Notes: a model not told the origin generated them from the sequence alone. A stretch of DNA of 64,000 bases from Zeus faber (GCA_960531495.1 OY482859.1:12323685-12387684), one strand, 5' to 3'; positions 23,598 to 37,205 are shown, counted from the first letter of the stretch. A program made the numbers and translations.

Positions 23598-25253
23598 ACA
23601 AGCCAACCTGCGGGTGAGGCTTATTTCTATATCGATGAATGTGATTGGTAGAGGGGAAAGCTCAGCTTTAGATCGTCCACACTGGTTGGCTTTCCGTTGC
23701 GACTTGCTGAACGCGGAAATGAACAGATCTGTGGAATTTTTTATCTAAATGATCGAGTCAATTTCATTTTGACATTGAGAAAAAATATGGCGATTGTTAT
23801 TGTTATTGTTCGACCGGCCAGCACTAATTCAAATTGTGCTTCGAGGGAGTTATTTTCACCGGACATTATTACTGGAGGACCAGGGACTTCCAACAGATTT
23901 TCCAGGTCAAAAACCGGCAATTAACGGATAACGGAAACTGTGACTCATAGAAAGTTTGGGCATCCCAACAGAAGCAAGCATTATATAACCTGTATATTGA
24001 GAATTATTTGACAATTTCTTGGGAGTAGTTCAAGACAAAGAATTCAAGCGTAATAAGTAGTGGTTGACCGATTAATTGGGCCGATATTTGCGCATTTTCA
24101 CATATTCGGATTTCGGCCCATGCCTGCCGCTCACAAAGCCGATAAACAAAAAACCTCTGCAGACTAGTGTTGCAAAAAAAAAATCTATTTTTCTATACCT
24201 ATCGATTCTGAATATTCAAAATGGTATCAATACTCATTTCCCGCACTGTCGTTATGCCGGTTCCAGTGTGCTTCCTCGCTCTAGCTCCTCTCCCACAGCG
24301 GGTCACACATACACACCGCTGCGGTGACCACATAGCCCAGCCTCCTTTCACTCACTCGCTGTCTTCACTAGTTTCATTAATTTGTTTTGGTTTTAGCTCA
24401 TTAAAGATGGCAAGTGCAGAGCCTCCGCGACCGGCTTTGAAAGAAAATAGCAGGAGTGCCGTTTGTAAATGCTTCGCATTTGAGGCAAAACGTAAACCCA
24501 ACTCAGAGAATTCGAGGGGAGGGTTTCTCCTGCTCCACACGGCGCTGCACCGTGCCAATTTATGTTTTTATTTTAGATCTATTTGTTTTTAAACGCAACA
24601 TGGTTCTTTTTATTTTCGGTTCGATAAGGGAGAGGAGCTCAGACCATGGGCGTCCCGATCGCGGAAATCCGCTACCTAGATTCCCATGAATGATTGGATG
24701 AAATGATTGATATCCTTCAAGGTCGAAATAGATAACCCAAAACTGAAAATGAGCATTATATTTACCAATTTTTACAAATCACATTTTGCTTGTTTGCTTT
24801 TTTCTCCTTGCCATTAGATTACCTTCTCTTAAGGGAAAGAACTTTTGAGGCACGCATACAACTAAAAGGTTATTGTTATTATTCTCTAACGGTGCTAACA
24901 TCTTGTAAATGAAATAACGGTGAAGCTGAACAGTTAATGACTTTGCCGGGGACCTCCTGGAACCTCTTGAAGGAACCCCGGACCCCACGCTGAGAACCAC
25001 TGCACTAGATAGTGTTATCACCTGGGTCAAAAACACGGCGGAACTTTTATGAAGCTGGAAGTCTCCTCCTCTTCTGCGCATTATTTATTATAGTTGTCTG
25101 AATAATATTTAGATGATGGTCATACCATTCGACCGTCCTTTTCCTCCGTGCATGGACGTCTTCCTGAGCCCCATCAGAGTGGTTCTCCGCCGGATCTCCA
25201 TCCCGCAGGTTGGCGATGCCCGTTCCTATCCAATCATAGATTTTATTTAACAT
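9399..25253 (-). CDS. senp1: Sentrin/SUMO-specific protease 1 (18 coding exons, complete)
   Basis: Exons in transcript order: 25126-25253, 22238-22293, 21613-21800, 20971-21049, 20209-20404, 17890-18040, 17038-17153, 16447-16718, 15564-15627, 15316-15354, 15135-15219, 14725-14865, 13895-14026, 12450-12653, 12274-12353, 11690-11774, 11495-11590, 9399-9461. The total is 2175 bp, 724 residues. SENP1 is a nuclear ULP/C48 cysteine protease that matures SUMO and removes it from substrates. The catalytic domain is at about 510-724. The triad is His613 (VHWCLS), Asp630 (YFDSMGG) and Cys683 (NGSDCGMF), with oxyanion Gln677. All four are offset by exactly 80 from human SENP1 (644 aa), so the extra length is all N-terminal. 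The linker motifs [12 protein letters not shown] and [16 protein letters not shown], and MYEKTFPIK with [11 protein letters not shown] in the N-terminal half, match SENP1. The start [10 protein letters not shown] does not resemble the human N-terminus. It is the first ATG of an exon near a GC-rich promoter and reads in phase through a small 56-bp exon. The exon 3 donor is uncertain: an alternative GT in the same phase lies within that exon, after ACAAAC. Confidence 0.93.
10440..10705. mobile_element. hAT-like DNA transposon end
   Basis: GC-rich block in the last senp1 intron, ending ...GCCATAGTGGTATCGGGTTTCGGTACCCAACCCT. In reverse this is the AGGGTTGGGTACCGAAACCCG terminus typical of fish hAT-type elements. 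No matching left terminus was found, so it is a fragment. Confidence 0.5.
10790..10835. repeat. Short CA/CCCA tract
   Basis: ACACACACAC followed by CCACCCCCACCCACTCCCACCC, in the last senp1 intron. Low complexity; no gene. Confidence 0.6.
11025..11310 (+). mobile_element. hAT-like MITE end and retroposon tail
   Basis: GTGCATAGGTTCCCAACCGGCGGTC at 11019-11043 resembles hAT-type MITE termini in fish. It is followed by TTCCATTAATGTAAAGCACTTTGAGTT...GCGATATAAATAAA, the same tail as the reverse-orientation copy at 1480-1602. All of it is intronic to senp1. Confidence 0.5.
12770..12960. mobile_element. Degraded MITE-like repeat (second copy)
   Basis: Shares GCTTCAC...ACAGGAAGTCCATT with the reverse strand of 7205-7290. 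It continues with GGATTCCACACGTGTGTGGTC, which contains an ACACGTGT palindrome, and TTTTGATTGG. It is intronic to senp1, between coding exons 13 and 14. Confidence 0.4.
13238..13252 (+). promoter_or_regulatory. CTCF-like motif
   Basis: CCACTAGGGGGAGG fits 13 of 14 positions of CCASYAGRKGGCRS. It is intronic to senp1, and binding is not shown. Confidence 0.3.
15682..16358. mobile_element. hAT-like element with 8-bp target duplication
   Basis: The left end is TAGGGCTGACCGATT. The right end reads TAGAGCTGAATGATT on the opposite strand, so the ends form imperfect inverted repeats. The flanking octamers CAATGCAT (15674-15681) and CAATTCAT (16359-16366) differ at one base, as expected of an old 8-bp hAT target duplication. 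The element is 677 bp with no transposase-like ORF, so it is non-autonomous. It lies in a senp1 intron. Confidence 0.7.
17215..17745 (-). mobile_element. LINE fragment, RTE-like 3' ORF end
   Basis: The minus strand encodes [21 protein letters not shown] and then RYTEERCW...[17 protein letters not shown] and [18 protein letters not shown] in more than one frame. These motifs are typical of the C-terminal part of a common fish LINE reverse transcriptase ORF (PAMLYG..ALTKRQEAELE, GRPKRRFMD). The copy is short, 5'-truncated and frame-broken. It is intronic to senp1. The clade assignment (RTE-like) is from memory and uncertain. Confidence 0.7.
18470..18862 (+). repeat. AT-rich dispersed repeat (copy B, left part)
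   Basis: ATACCCATAACACTAGTAACCACACTGCCACTTAGCCTTGTGCATGGAATCAC... matches 44420-44485 (ATACCCATAGCCAGTTGCAACCATACTGCCACTTG...GTGCATAGGATCAC). Runs of TTGGCTATTTGTATATTTG follow. It stops where the hAT-like element at 18863 begins and resumes at 20136. The minus and plus ORFs inside are AT-rich artefacts. Confidence 0.6.
18863..20135. mobile_element. hAT-like element inserted in a dispersed repeat
   Basis: The left terminus is TAGAGATGGGACCGATC. The right terminus, on the opposite strand, is TAGAAATGCGCCAATCC followed by CATTTCCGATCCGATCGAGAT. The flanking octamers AGTCCTAA and AATCCTAG agree at 6 of 8 positions. It is 1.27 kb long with GC-rich interior and no transposase motif I can recognise, and lies in a senp1 intron. 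The flanks are the two halves of one AT-rich repeat, which supports the boundaries. Confidence 0.65.
20136..20192 (+). repeat. AT-rich dispersed repeat (copy B, right part)
   Basis: AATCCTAGTATATGTAAATGTACCTGGCCGGAATAAA...GATTGTGATT matches the tail of the intact copy at 22128-22190 (AAATTCCTTGCATATGTAAATGTTCTTGGTGGAACAAA...GATTCTGA). It continues the half that ends at 18862. Confidence 0.65.
21955..22195 (+). repeat. AT-rich dispersed repeat (copy C)
   Basis: TTATTTGGCTATTTCTG...TTTGGCTATTTTTGTATATTTGG... then AAATTCCTTGCATATGTAAATG and GATTCTGAAGC. Same family as 4708-5230 (reverse), 18470-18862/20136-20192 and 44395-44540. It is uninterrupted here, so it serves as the reference for copy B. 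It lies in a senp1 intron, 43 bp from exon 2. Confidence 0.6.
22565..22715. mobile_element. MITE fragment (GCAGTGATTCT end)
   Basis: AATGCAGTGATTCTTTTGATGTGGACCC...CCACAAAGACCCTC...GGGACCCC resembles the common fish MITE terminus GCAGTGGTTCTCAA..GGACCCC. A reverse-oriented terminus of the same kind lies at 24930-25012. The right part ends where the TA-flanked MITE begins. Confidence 0.4.
22722..23013. mobile_element. Tc1/mariner-like MITE (complete, 292 bp)
   Basis: Perfect outer inverted repeats CAGGTACTCCTCACTTAA / TTAAGTGAGGAGTACCTG, flanked by TA on both sides (22720-22721, 23014-23015). The size, TA target and lack of coding capacity fit a Tc1/mariner- or pogo-type non-autonomous element. 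A second, rearranged copy is at 52021-52602. It is intronic to senp1. Confidence 0.8.
23540..23594. repeat. (GT)n microsatellite
   Basis: Pure run of about 27 TG dinucleotides in senp1 intron 1. Between 23016 and 23540, and from 23595 to 24057, I see no other feature apart from AT-rich sequence and a possible degraded transposon around 23630-23990. Confidence 0.95.
24058..24620. mobile_element. Two hAT-like termini in tandem
   Basis: TAGTGGTTGACCGATTAATTGGGCCGATATTTGCGC at 24058-24093 and TAGTGTTGCAAAAAAAAAATC with ATCGATTCTGAATATTCAAAATGG from 24165 both look like left ends of fish hAT-type elements (TAG start, CCGATTAATCGG motif). The right ends are not evident. The moderately GC-rich interior up to about 24620 has no recognisable transposase. 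It lies in senp1 intron 1. Confidence 0.45.
24930..25012. mobile_element. MITE terminus (reverse)
   Basis: GGGGACCTCCTGGAACCTCTTGAAGG..CCCCGGACCCCACGCTGAGAACCACTGCAC is, in reverse, the GTGCAGTGGTTCTCA..GTGGGGTCCGGGG end of a common fish MITE. It is intronic to senp1, about 115 bp from coding exon 1. Confidence 0.45.
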
Positions 25254-25870
25254 GCTTTGAAAAAGTTAACGGGGGGAAGGGGGGGGGCAAACGCGAGTTA
25301 AAAGATAAGCGGCTTCTGTCGCTTTTCCAGACCAGCCTGTCACTACAGCCAGTCATCCGCCTGACCCGGGTTAACTGCGGCTGCTTCACTGGCTCCCAAT
25401 CCGAGCAGAACGCGTGTTTGTCGCCCATGAAACGGGCAGAAAGTTAGCGTTATTCAGCTAGCGCGCTAGGCTAACAGCCCCGCTAGCTTAGCGGTGCGGA
25501 GCGGGATAAATTCAGCCGCTGCTGGAATATCAAAGTGGCGCCGGACCGGTCGCAACTACCGCCGTAGAAAAACATTTATCATTTCGATTCGCCCCGGTGT
25601 CTGAATAGACGGTGGAAAGGTGACTTTAAGGGGTATTTAAACTCGCTAAAGCATACGCTCTCCCGCTTATTCCTCATTCAAAACCACAACATGGCTGAAC
25701 GGCACCTCGCAGTATCGCGCGTCGTGATTGGCCGAGCGGCTGCTGGGACCTCAGCGCCGGAGGAGAGAGTCTGGTTTGAGACGATATAAATATCAGTCAC
25801 CGATATGTCCTGCCGGCCATCACTTAATCGCGACCGCGGGGAGCGAAAACAAACCGCGTACTCAAACGAA
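25254..25870 (-). promoter_or_regulatory. senp1: senp1 5' region, GC-rich promoter
   Basis: CpG-dense stretch directly upstream of the senp1 ATG, in contrast to the AT-rich DNA beyond about 25880. On the minus strand an inverted CCAAT box (ATTGG in plus, 25727-25731) sits in GATTGGCCGAGCGG. CpG-rich blocks with repeated GCTAGC/GCGC motifs lie at 25445-25560. There is no clear TATA box. This is typical of a housekeeping CpG-island promoter. The exact start site and any 5'UTR intron are not visible. Confidence 0.55.
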
Positions 25871-26269
25871 TATTATCATTCCCGTCGATAAGTTAAGGTA
25901 AAGTTACTGCGAGTAGTAATTGATTTTTCGGTCACATTAGCGCCCACTAGTGGAGAAAGCGGGAAGTGTTTCCAGCTCCATCGCCTCTTTCCCCCCCCAC
26001 CCCCCAAGAGCCTGTCTTTATGTTGAGTGGAGAACCACGTCACCCAGAACAAAATGTTAAAATCAATAAAGAAATGAAATAAATACACTACATTTTATTT
26101 TGAAATATTCTGATAAATATTTCTGTAAATTATTATTATACTTATTTCATGATTGCCATTTTCATGACAATATTGTTGAATTTAACAATGCTAGTTTAAC
26201 CATTTAGTTTAATACATTTTATTGCAGATAAATCAGTGTGGCTCACTTCCGTTATCATGTGGCTCACTT

Positions 26270-26935
26270 CTGTAATGTGGCTTTGCATTTGTGTTTTCTG
26301 TAAATGCGTTTTTTTGTTTTCTGTTAATGCGGTTGTTTTTTGTAAATGCGTTTGTGCTTGCTGTTAATATGTTTGTGTTTTCTGTTAATGCGGTTGTGTT
26401 TTCTGTTAATGTGGTTGTTTTTTGTAAATGCGTTTGTGTTTGCTGTTAATATGTTTGTGTTTTCTGTTAATGCGGTTGTGTTTTCGGTTAATGTGTTTCT
26501 GTTTTCTGTTAATGTGTTTGTGTTTTATGTAAAATGCGTTTGTGCTTTCTGTTAATGTGTTTGTGGTTTCTGTTAATGTGTTTGTCTTTTCTATAAATGC
26601 GTTTGTGTTTTCTGTTAATGTGTTTGTGTTTTCTGATAATGCGGTTGTGTTTTCGGTTAATGTGTTTGTGTCTTCTGTTAATGCCGTTGTCTTTTCTATT
26701 AATGTGTTTCTGTTTTCTGTTCATGTGCTTCTGTTTTCTGTAAATGTGTTTGTGTTTTCTGTAAATGTGTTTGTGTTTTCTGTTGATGCGGTTGTGTTTT
26801 CTGTTGATGCAGTTGTGTTTTCTGTAAATGTGTTTCTGTTTTCTGTTAATGTGTTTCTGTTTTCTGTTAATGCAGTTGTGTTTTTTGTTAATGTGGTTGT
26901 ATTTTCTGTTAATGTGTTTGTAATTTCTGTTCTGT
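26270..26935. repeat. 21-bp minisatellite, unit GTGTTTTCTGTTAATGTGTTT
   Basis: About 30 head-to-tail copies of a 21-bp unit (TTCTGTTAATGYGKTTGTGTT) with point variants such as TAAATGCG and GTTGATGCG. As 21 is a multiple of 3, the plus strand reads as 7-residue repeats VFSVNVF (ORF 26542-27192, running into the LINE) and the minus strand as INRKHKH. No protein family is evident, so this is tandem-repeat DNA between senp1 and faim2. Confidence 0.92.
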
Positions 26936-26959
26936 TGCTTTGGCTAACACCCCTAGTGG

Positions 26960-28165
26960 TTCAGCCTGCTCAGAATACTGCAAAAAACATTCATTTTAAG
27001 ACAACTCTCAGAATCTGCAATCACTTTAGACAGCATTTTAGATTGCAAATCCTTTCACTACAGGCTCCTTTAGTTATAAATCATGCTTTCCGTCCATCTA
27101 GCAGATCAAGCTCTTTCCATTGGTCTAATCTTGGCATATTGTCATTTAATGATTTGTATATTGAGGGCATCCTTCCAGCAGATTTCAACTAAATTTAGTA
27201 TCCCAAAAAGTCATTTTTTTATTAGATATCTACAGGTTCGTAGCTTTGTCACAAGCTCCCATTTTTCCTCTCAGCCTGTAAGCCCTTCTGCTATGCTTTT
27301 TTATGACCTCCCCCTATGACCAAATGTGTCCTCTCATGTGGATATGAGAGAATTTTCTCTCTTCTGAGTTCATTGTTACCTGTCAAGACATCATGGGAGT
27401 AGGATATACGCAAATACATTCACAATGATCGATGAATGATATTCTTATACAGTATATGTGCCAAACATGGTCTAATCCAATGTAAAATCATACACCACAC
27501 TCACTTGAGAAAACTCAGACTTTTGTTAAATTCATCCTGATATTCACGCTGTCACATTCACCTGTGACAGGTGTCAGCAAGCTCCTGCCTCACTGATTGA
27601 TTCATGTTTGGTATTGCCCATCTTTTCATAACTTGGTCTAATGTCTTTGAAACGTTATCAGGGGTACTTCAGGTGCCCTTTGATCCAGTCGCATTAACAG
27701 CACTCTTTGGGATAATACCGGATACAGTGGTCCTGCCAAAAATGAAAGCAGACCTTCTGGCCTTCTTTTCCACTTTTAGACCCATATGGACACACTGCAG
27801 TTCCAGAGTGTACCTCAGTAAAGCTGGCTGGGTGTTTTTGGCCTAAATGATCTTTCCTTTTAATCTTGCTCCTTTGATTACTCAATTCCAGTCTGTAGCA
27901 CTAACATTGATCAGTTTACAATTTACCATGAAGACCGTCTTTTATGTTTGTTAGGTTCCTGGTGGGGGGTCATTATAAAGACTTTTTTCATATTCGTATA
28001 CTTGCTCTGTTTAAAATGACTGTTTTGCCATAAACGTAATGTGTATATGCCATTATTTTTTTGTATGTATGTTAAAAAAAACATGTTGAAACTATTTGTG
28101 AAACTGCTGTTTACAATGTGGAAAAACACCAATGAAAAGAGTTTTGAAGGAAATAAAAGTACAAA
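26960..28165 (+). mobile_element. L1-like LINE, 3' part of ORF2
   Basis: Plus-strand frames carry LQILSLQAPLVINHAF, FNDLYIEGILPADFN followed by the FFIRYLQVRSFV motif, then KYIHNDR, HTHLRKL, FETLSGVLQVPFDP and PFGII-type segments. In that order they resemble the C-terminal region of L1/Tx1-type ORF2 (..FFRYLQLRSFV.., ..KLHYSKSKLHKI.., ..FW..IF). A T-rich tail follows. The copy is 5'-truncated and has several stops, so it is a dead retrotransposon. The 5' boundary with the minisatellite is approximate. Confidence 0.7.
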
Positions 28166-29577
28166 TGTGACATTAGCAGGCAAAATACACACTAACTATT
28201 TGTCTGGGATATTTTAGCTGGTAAAGAGAGTATTTTGGATACTGGCAGGTATCCTCAAATCAATATATCTGGAACAATCTTTGGATTGTTACAGTAAGAG
28301 GACATTGATATGTAAATAATAGGAAATGATCTATAGTGCCTTTAGGCCGGTAGACTTAATCTTGGTTCCATCCTCATTCTATATTATGCTGTCATGACAT
28401 ATCATCTTTCCATTAATGTAGATAAAACCAATTAAGCTATAAAGGCACAGTTATTCACACTTTACACTTTAATAATGACAGAAAATACATAGACTGCAAT
28501 GTTACAACAATACATGAAGCCCACCATACAATAACGACATGTGATTCCAAGGCCACAGTGTTATGATATATACTCATTCCAATATCATACACAGAGTAAC
28601 ATTTCATGATTTATTTTTACATCAATACCTTCAATAGAAAAATAAAATTGAAATCTCACAAAATATAGCTTTCCATTCACATTGTCAAATGCAAAACTAA
28701 ACGACAGCCTTTTCAAAAATTACTGTGTAACAGCATGTGTTGTATGTATGGCACTGTCAAAGTCTTATTCTTAGGTTTTGCCACTGCAAGATTCAGAGAA
28801 CACTATATGATTATATACTCTATCGTTCAGGTCTCAGCATACAATATAAATGACTTAGATGTGGAAAGCAGCGTAAAATAAATAATTTTGAAGATTTTCT
28901 TTTACTCAATAATTAGCGAATTACTGTTTGACCTGTCAGATTACATTATTGTAAAAGGTGCACAACAGCCAACAGAAAAAAAAATCTATACAGTATATGA
29001 GCTAATTAAATGGCAGTAATGAGTGACTGTTACAGAAATCATACAGCCTAAAGCTCATATCTTAGTTATTCAAAATCTGAGAAAAAAAACTCCCTCAACC
29101 TAACCTTCTTAAAAATAAATAAATAGATAATTGTCAGAATGCACCCTGAACACTTATAATTTGATGTAAATCTTTTTTTTTTTTTTTGATAGCCACATCT
29201 GCACTTCTGTTCAGCAGCAAACAACTCAAAGCGACGGTGAATAGTGGATGTGACAATAAATGTACAACGTTACCACTAAGAGTCATGCATATCATATTTC
29301 AGATCAGTGATGAGTGTCCTCTTACAGACAGACAACAGTTTGTAGAATATTTGGGATTGGATTGAGCATCGATTCCCCTTGGAAAAAAACAAACAAAGTA
29401 TTTGTCATGTACAGGTAAGAGTAGATCTAAGAAGCCCTCAGGGAGAAGAACACTAGAAATTATCTGAGCTGGTAGCATGCTGGAGGAGGGCGACAATGAT
29501 TTGAGATTTTGGCATTTGGCACAGATTTTCCACTTTGTTTACTTGATGGTCTAAATAAGAAGGGACTAAGGACGCGA
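28166..29577 (-). other. faim2: faim2 downstream region, probable long 3'UTR
   Basis: AT-rich and free of coding exons or clear repeats. On the minus strand possible AATAAA signals (TTTATT in plus) lie near 28614. A long 3'UTR is known for FAIM2 in other vertebrates, but the end is not determined here. A T15 run lies at 29174-29188. Confidence 0.4.
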
Positions 29578-33582
<4,005 letters not shown>

Positions 33583-34440
33583 AGTGTCTGTCTGCAGAAG
33601 ACAGAGTCGTGTACCGTATGTGTGTGTATGACGACCAATTGTTTAAAACCCCTCAAATTGCTGTTGGGAGAAAGAGAATATACTGAATTATAATATTTCT
33701 CCTCGCCTGGCCCGGTTGAAGAGGCTTTGATTATGAAGTGCGTAATCGAGCAGCATGGTGGTTCTGGCTCTGGCACACACCCCTCCCTCACCCACACAGG
33801 GACGTTCCGGTAGCATCCAGCTGAAGCCGCTGCATAGAGAGCGGCTTGGACCCTACCACGTTCACCGGATGAAAGGGGGGAGAGCAGCTACTTGCAAAGT
33901 GCATCACACAAAATGAGGTGGAGAAGGAAACGACCAGAGAAATCTGGAATGACAGTCTGCAGCAAACACATGGGGAGGGAGGGTGCCGGAGAGGGTGAAA
34001 GGATGTGGGCATTTAGGGTTACTGTAGTAGATTTCACTAAACCTCTTAATAACATTGGAAAACTCATTGTAAAAAGGCTTTGCATTTCGAAGTTCGAAAT
34101 ATTCTGTTTCTTACCATTAACAGAAATGACAATCAGATACAATCCAGCATGATAAATAATTCTGATCTATAAAACACCTTGAACACCGAAAACATTTTGA
34201 CAGAATACATAATGTCTCCATAATTAGATATTAATTTCCTGATTTTCCCCCAGGGGGTGAATAAAGTGTTCTCTCATCCTATCTTAATTCTGTAATGTAT
34301 TTCAACACCTTTCCCTCTTGGGTGTATAAACATCAGGTTTATTTGCACATCTTGGCAGGCTGTACCTACAGAATGACATCATACTGTATCACCCATACTT
34401 CACTAAATAAAATAAATTCTCTATATCACAATAGACAATA
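33583..34440. other. faim2 5' flank
   Basis: Upstream of the faim2 ATG there is a GC-richer block at about 33690-34000 that probably holds the transcription start and the 5'UTR. It has no clear TATA or CpG-dense core. The small ORFs on both strands show no family. The rest is AT-rich and featureless. Confidence 0.35.
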
Positions 34441-34463
34441 GTTTAGTATATGAAAGCAAACAT

Positions 34464-34469
34464 TTTATT
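34464..34469 (-). terminator. mfsd5: Candidate mfsd5 polyadenylation signal
   Basis: TTTATT in plus reads AATAAA on the minus strand, about 690 nt beyond the mfsd5 stop codon. It is the best hexamer I noticed in the 3' flank of mfsd5. The sequence between, 34470-35154, is AT-rich with no other feature. Confidence 0.35.
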
Positions 34470-35154
34470 TCTGTACATTACTTACAATATTTTTACCCAC
34501 ACCTGAATTAAATTTTAAGACAAAAGTCTAAGAACAAAAGATTGATAATTGTCAATAAGGATCAAAATTCAATCCCGTTTTTTGGCCTATTTGGTCAATA
34601 CATGCAACTCAAAATGATACGAAATCATAAAAGACTGAAGAGCCTGTTGCTCAATCCAATCTGCAACGAACAGTGTTCTTGTGTTTTTTTATACTCCCTG
34701 TGAAACACTTATATCACATCTTTTTGAGTTTGGACAACATAAAGCATTCCATCTGAAATTACAGACCCAATGAAGAAGAACCTGGTTGACCCAGTTTCAA
34801 GCAGCACACTTGAGAAATCAAGGTGAAGACGGGGATGTTGATAAATATTATTTGTGACAACTTTATGTGAATGATTAATCTACCCAAAGACGAAATTGGG
34901 TGAATGAATTTCATAGAAACTAAAAATTAAATGCAAAAGAAACAAAAAACATATATATAAAAAGGAACTAGGCAGGCAAATAAATATATAATTGTTCCAA
35001 AAAACCTATTCACCCAAGTACCCCTCAAAGACCATAATATCGTCCATTGTCTTTGGCAAAACAAACATGTGCGCAATGCTGCATTGCAAATTAAAGGTAA
35101 TCTTCAGGTGTAGAAAAACTTGAACGATTGAGTCAGTTTTGTAAATCCTTCTGG

Positions 35155-36597
35155 TTATTCACCCTCCACTCGGCTTCCCTCCAGTCTCAGCTCGGTGTCA
35201 TGTCGTCCCAGGGTGAACAGACTGACCACGGCTAGAAACGCTGCCAGCATCATCACCGCACAGCCCCCAAACATATGTCTGGTACCGCTGCCGCCCTCCC
35301 CTCCACCCATCCCGGAGACCTCCCCGTGGAGCGCCAGGAGCCCCAGGCAGGCCAGCAGGTGCAAGGGGAGCCGGAACCAGGCCAGCACGCTCGCACGCTT
35401 CTCCTCTGGGATCACCCGGCTCTGGAGGAAGCTGACTGCAGGAAAGTAGAGGCCGCAAGCCAGCTCCAGCAGCAGGAAGGCCAGCAGGGACTCCAGGGGT
35501 CTGGGGTGGCCAGGGGAGGTGGAGAAGGTTAGCATGAGGAAGGAGAAGAAGGCCATCGACACGGCCATGCAGAGCAGGAGGCCGGGCTGGAGATGGTAGC
35601 GGGAAGAGGTGGCCAGGCGGTAGAGTAGTGAGCCCACCATGCTGGCGGCCATTAAACAGGAGAACACTATGCCCAGAGGGGGGCCATGAGGGTCCAGCAC
35701 TGGGGTCCACAAGAAGACAAAGATGTATAGCACACTTTCAAACAGAGCCTGCACTCCACCGAGGAGCATTACTCTCCTGTTTGACAGCAGGCAGCGCAGA
35801 CCCTCTTGACAGCTTCTCCAGAACCGGGCCCTGGCAGATGTAGGGGCCAGGGGCGCACTAGGAGGGCCAAGGAGAGGTGTCTGTTTATCCCCCTCGGTAC
35901 CACCTCCCGTCTCCTCTCTGCCCCAGTCAGTCAGCACCACCCAGCCGCAGGCCCCCAAGCAGGGGACGGCCAGGAGGAAGGGAGCCACGGGGCCCAGGCT
36001 GAGCCACTCAGCCAGCAGGTTCGCCACCAGCCCCGCCCCCACAGCCAGCCCGTGGTTCCAAGTAGCAGCCTTGCTGAAGGTGCTGGGGATCCACTCCTTG
36101 GGGAAATCATGGACAGCTACATGCCGATGCACGTACCAGGCCTCGAATGTGGTGGAGAGCAGCGAAGTGGACAGCCCGCCGAGAACACGCCCGATAATCA
36201 ATACGAAGTAGTCCCTGGAAAGTTTAGTGAGACAGCAGGCGGAGTAGGACAGGCAGAAAAGCAGGCATGTCCGTCTGCGGCCCAGCGCTTGAGGGAGCCA
36301 ACTGCCGAAGGGCGCAAACAAAACGCAGGAGGCCAGGCCGCACACGTACAAAATGGCTATTTGGGACTCAAGGAAGCTGTAGTGGCGGTAGAGTTTGTAG
36401 AGGTAGGGCCCCTGGAGCCAGTCCGCCCACAGAGCCAGCAGGTACGCCCGGAGGAACAGGGTCTGGAAACAGCGGAAGGCCGGGTTGGCCACGGCCGCGG
36501 ACGCGGGCTGAGGCGGGCTGAGGCGGCGAGCCCCGATCTCCAGGACGACACACAGGGCCAGCAGGGCAACGATGGCAAGATACACCGTCACCAACAT
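35155..36597 (-). CDS. mfsd5: Major facilitator superfamily domain-containing 5 (molybdate-anion transporter)
   Basis: Single uninterrupted ORF of 480 codons, against about 450 in human MFSD5. The start MLVTVYLA matches the human MLVTAYLA, and no longer in-frame start fits. Diagnostic stretches are ALWADWLQGPYLYKLYRHY, LESQIAILYVCGLASCVLF, CCLTKLSRDYFVLIIGRVLG, FEAWYVH, LFESVLYIFVFLWTPVLDPH and LTFSTSPGHPRPLESLLAF. About 12 hydrophobic helices can be seen, in two six-helix halves joined by a charged cytoplasmic loop (WGREETGGGTEGDKQ) that is longer than in human. The family imports molybdate into the cell. The codons are GC-rich compared with the flanks. An acceptor (CCACAG) 13 bp before the ATG shows a 5'UTR intron. 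The 275-codon plus-strand ORF across it is an antisense shadow. Confidence 0.97.
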   Translation of the reverse strand: MLVTVYLAIVALLALCVVLEIGARRLSPPQPASAAVANPAFRCFQTLFLRAYLLALWADWLQGPYLYKLYRHYSFLESQIAILYVCGLASCVLFAPFGSWLPQALGRRRTCLLFCLSYSACCLTKLSRDYFVLIIGRVLGGLSTSLLSTTFEAWYVHRHVAVHDFPKEWIPSTFSKAATWNHGLAVGAGLVANLLAEWLSLGPVAPFLLAVPCLGACGWVVLTDWGREETGGGTEGDKQTPLLGPPSAPLAPTSARARFWRSCQEGLRCLLSNRRVMLLGGVQALFESVLYIFVFLWTPVLDPHGPPLGIVFSCLMAASMVGSLLYRLATSSRYHLQPGLLLCMAVSMAFFSFLMLTFSTSPGHPRPLESLLAFLLLELACGLYFPAVSFLQSRVIPEEKRASVLAWFRLPLHLLACLGLLALHGEVSGMGGGEGGSGTRHMFGGCAVMMLAAFLAVVSLFTLGRHDTELRLEGSRVEGE

Positions 36598-37205
36598 GGT
36601 GTCGACCCCACTGTGGACACGCAGGAGTCCTGAGGTGTCTTCAACTGTCCTAGCAATGTCCTAAAACCTGTGGGAGACGGAGTTCCTGCTAGAATGTAGT
36701 GTGATACAGTAAAAACATTGGTGACAAATCATTATATTGATATTGTGGTATGAAATTAGATATTGTCTGGGGTCTTCATTATTGTAATATCATCATACAG
36801 TTAAATATTGTGTTTAAGGCTCCATCACAGTAAAGTTAGTGTTTTCTGAACTTCTCAGGCTGTCCTATTCATCGTCATAATTACGACATTACTAATGAGT
36901 GTTTCCCAAATATTTATTGCGTGTAATTATCTTCGGAAAGCAGTCGTCCCCAAAATATGCCTAAATGCTCGATATCGAAGTATTCATCGACTATATAGTG
37001 ATGTCTCAACAACCGTAGTAATCGAAAGAAATACCGCACGATCAACACGAGAGCGAGAATAACAATACACTCTCCGACCCGGGTGCGTCCGCCTTCAGCT
37101 AACTCTCTCGGCGGAAAAAAAAATGTCCAACTAGTGGCTCGTGTTTACATTTTAAAGTGCACAAAGTCACTTACCATCTCGTCAGACGATCGCTGCATAA
37201 CTCAC

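Noticed and set aside
26542-27192. 216-codon Val/Phe/Ser-rich ORF
   Set aside because: Translation of a 21-bp minisatellite joined to an L1-like fragment. It resembles a membrane protein only because of repeat composition.
35806-36633. Plus-strand ORF of 275 codons
   Set aside because: Lies antisense over the mfsd5 coding exon. It follows from the GC-rich codon use of mfsd5 and has no family features.
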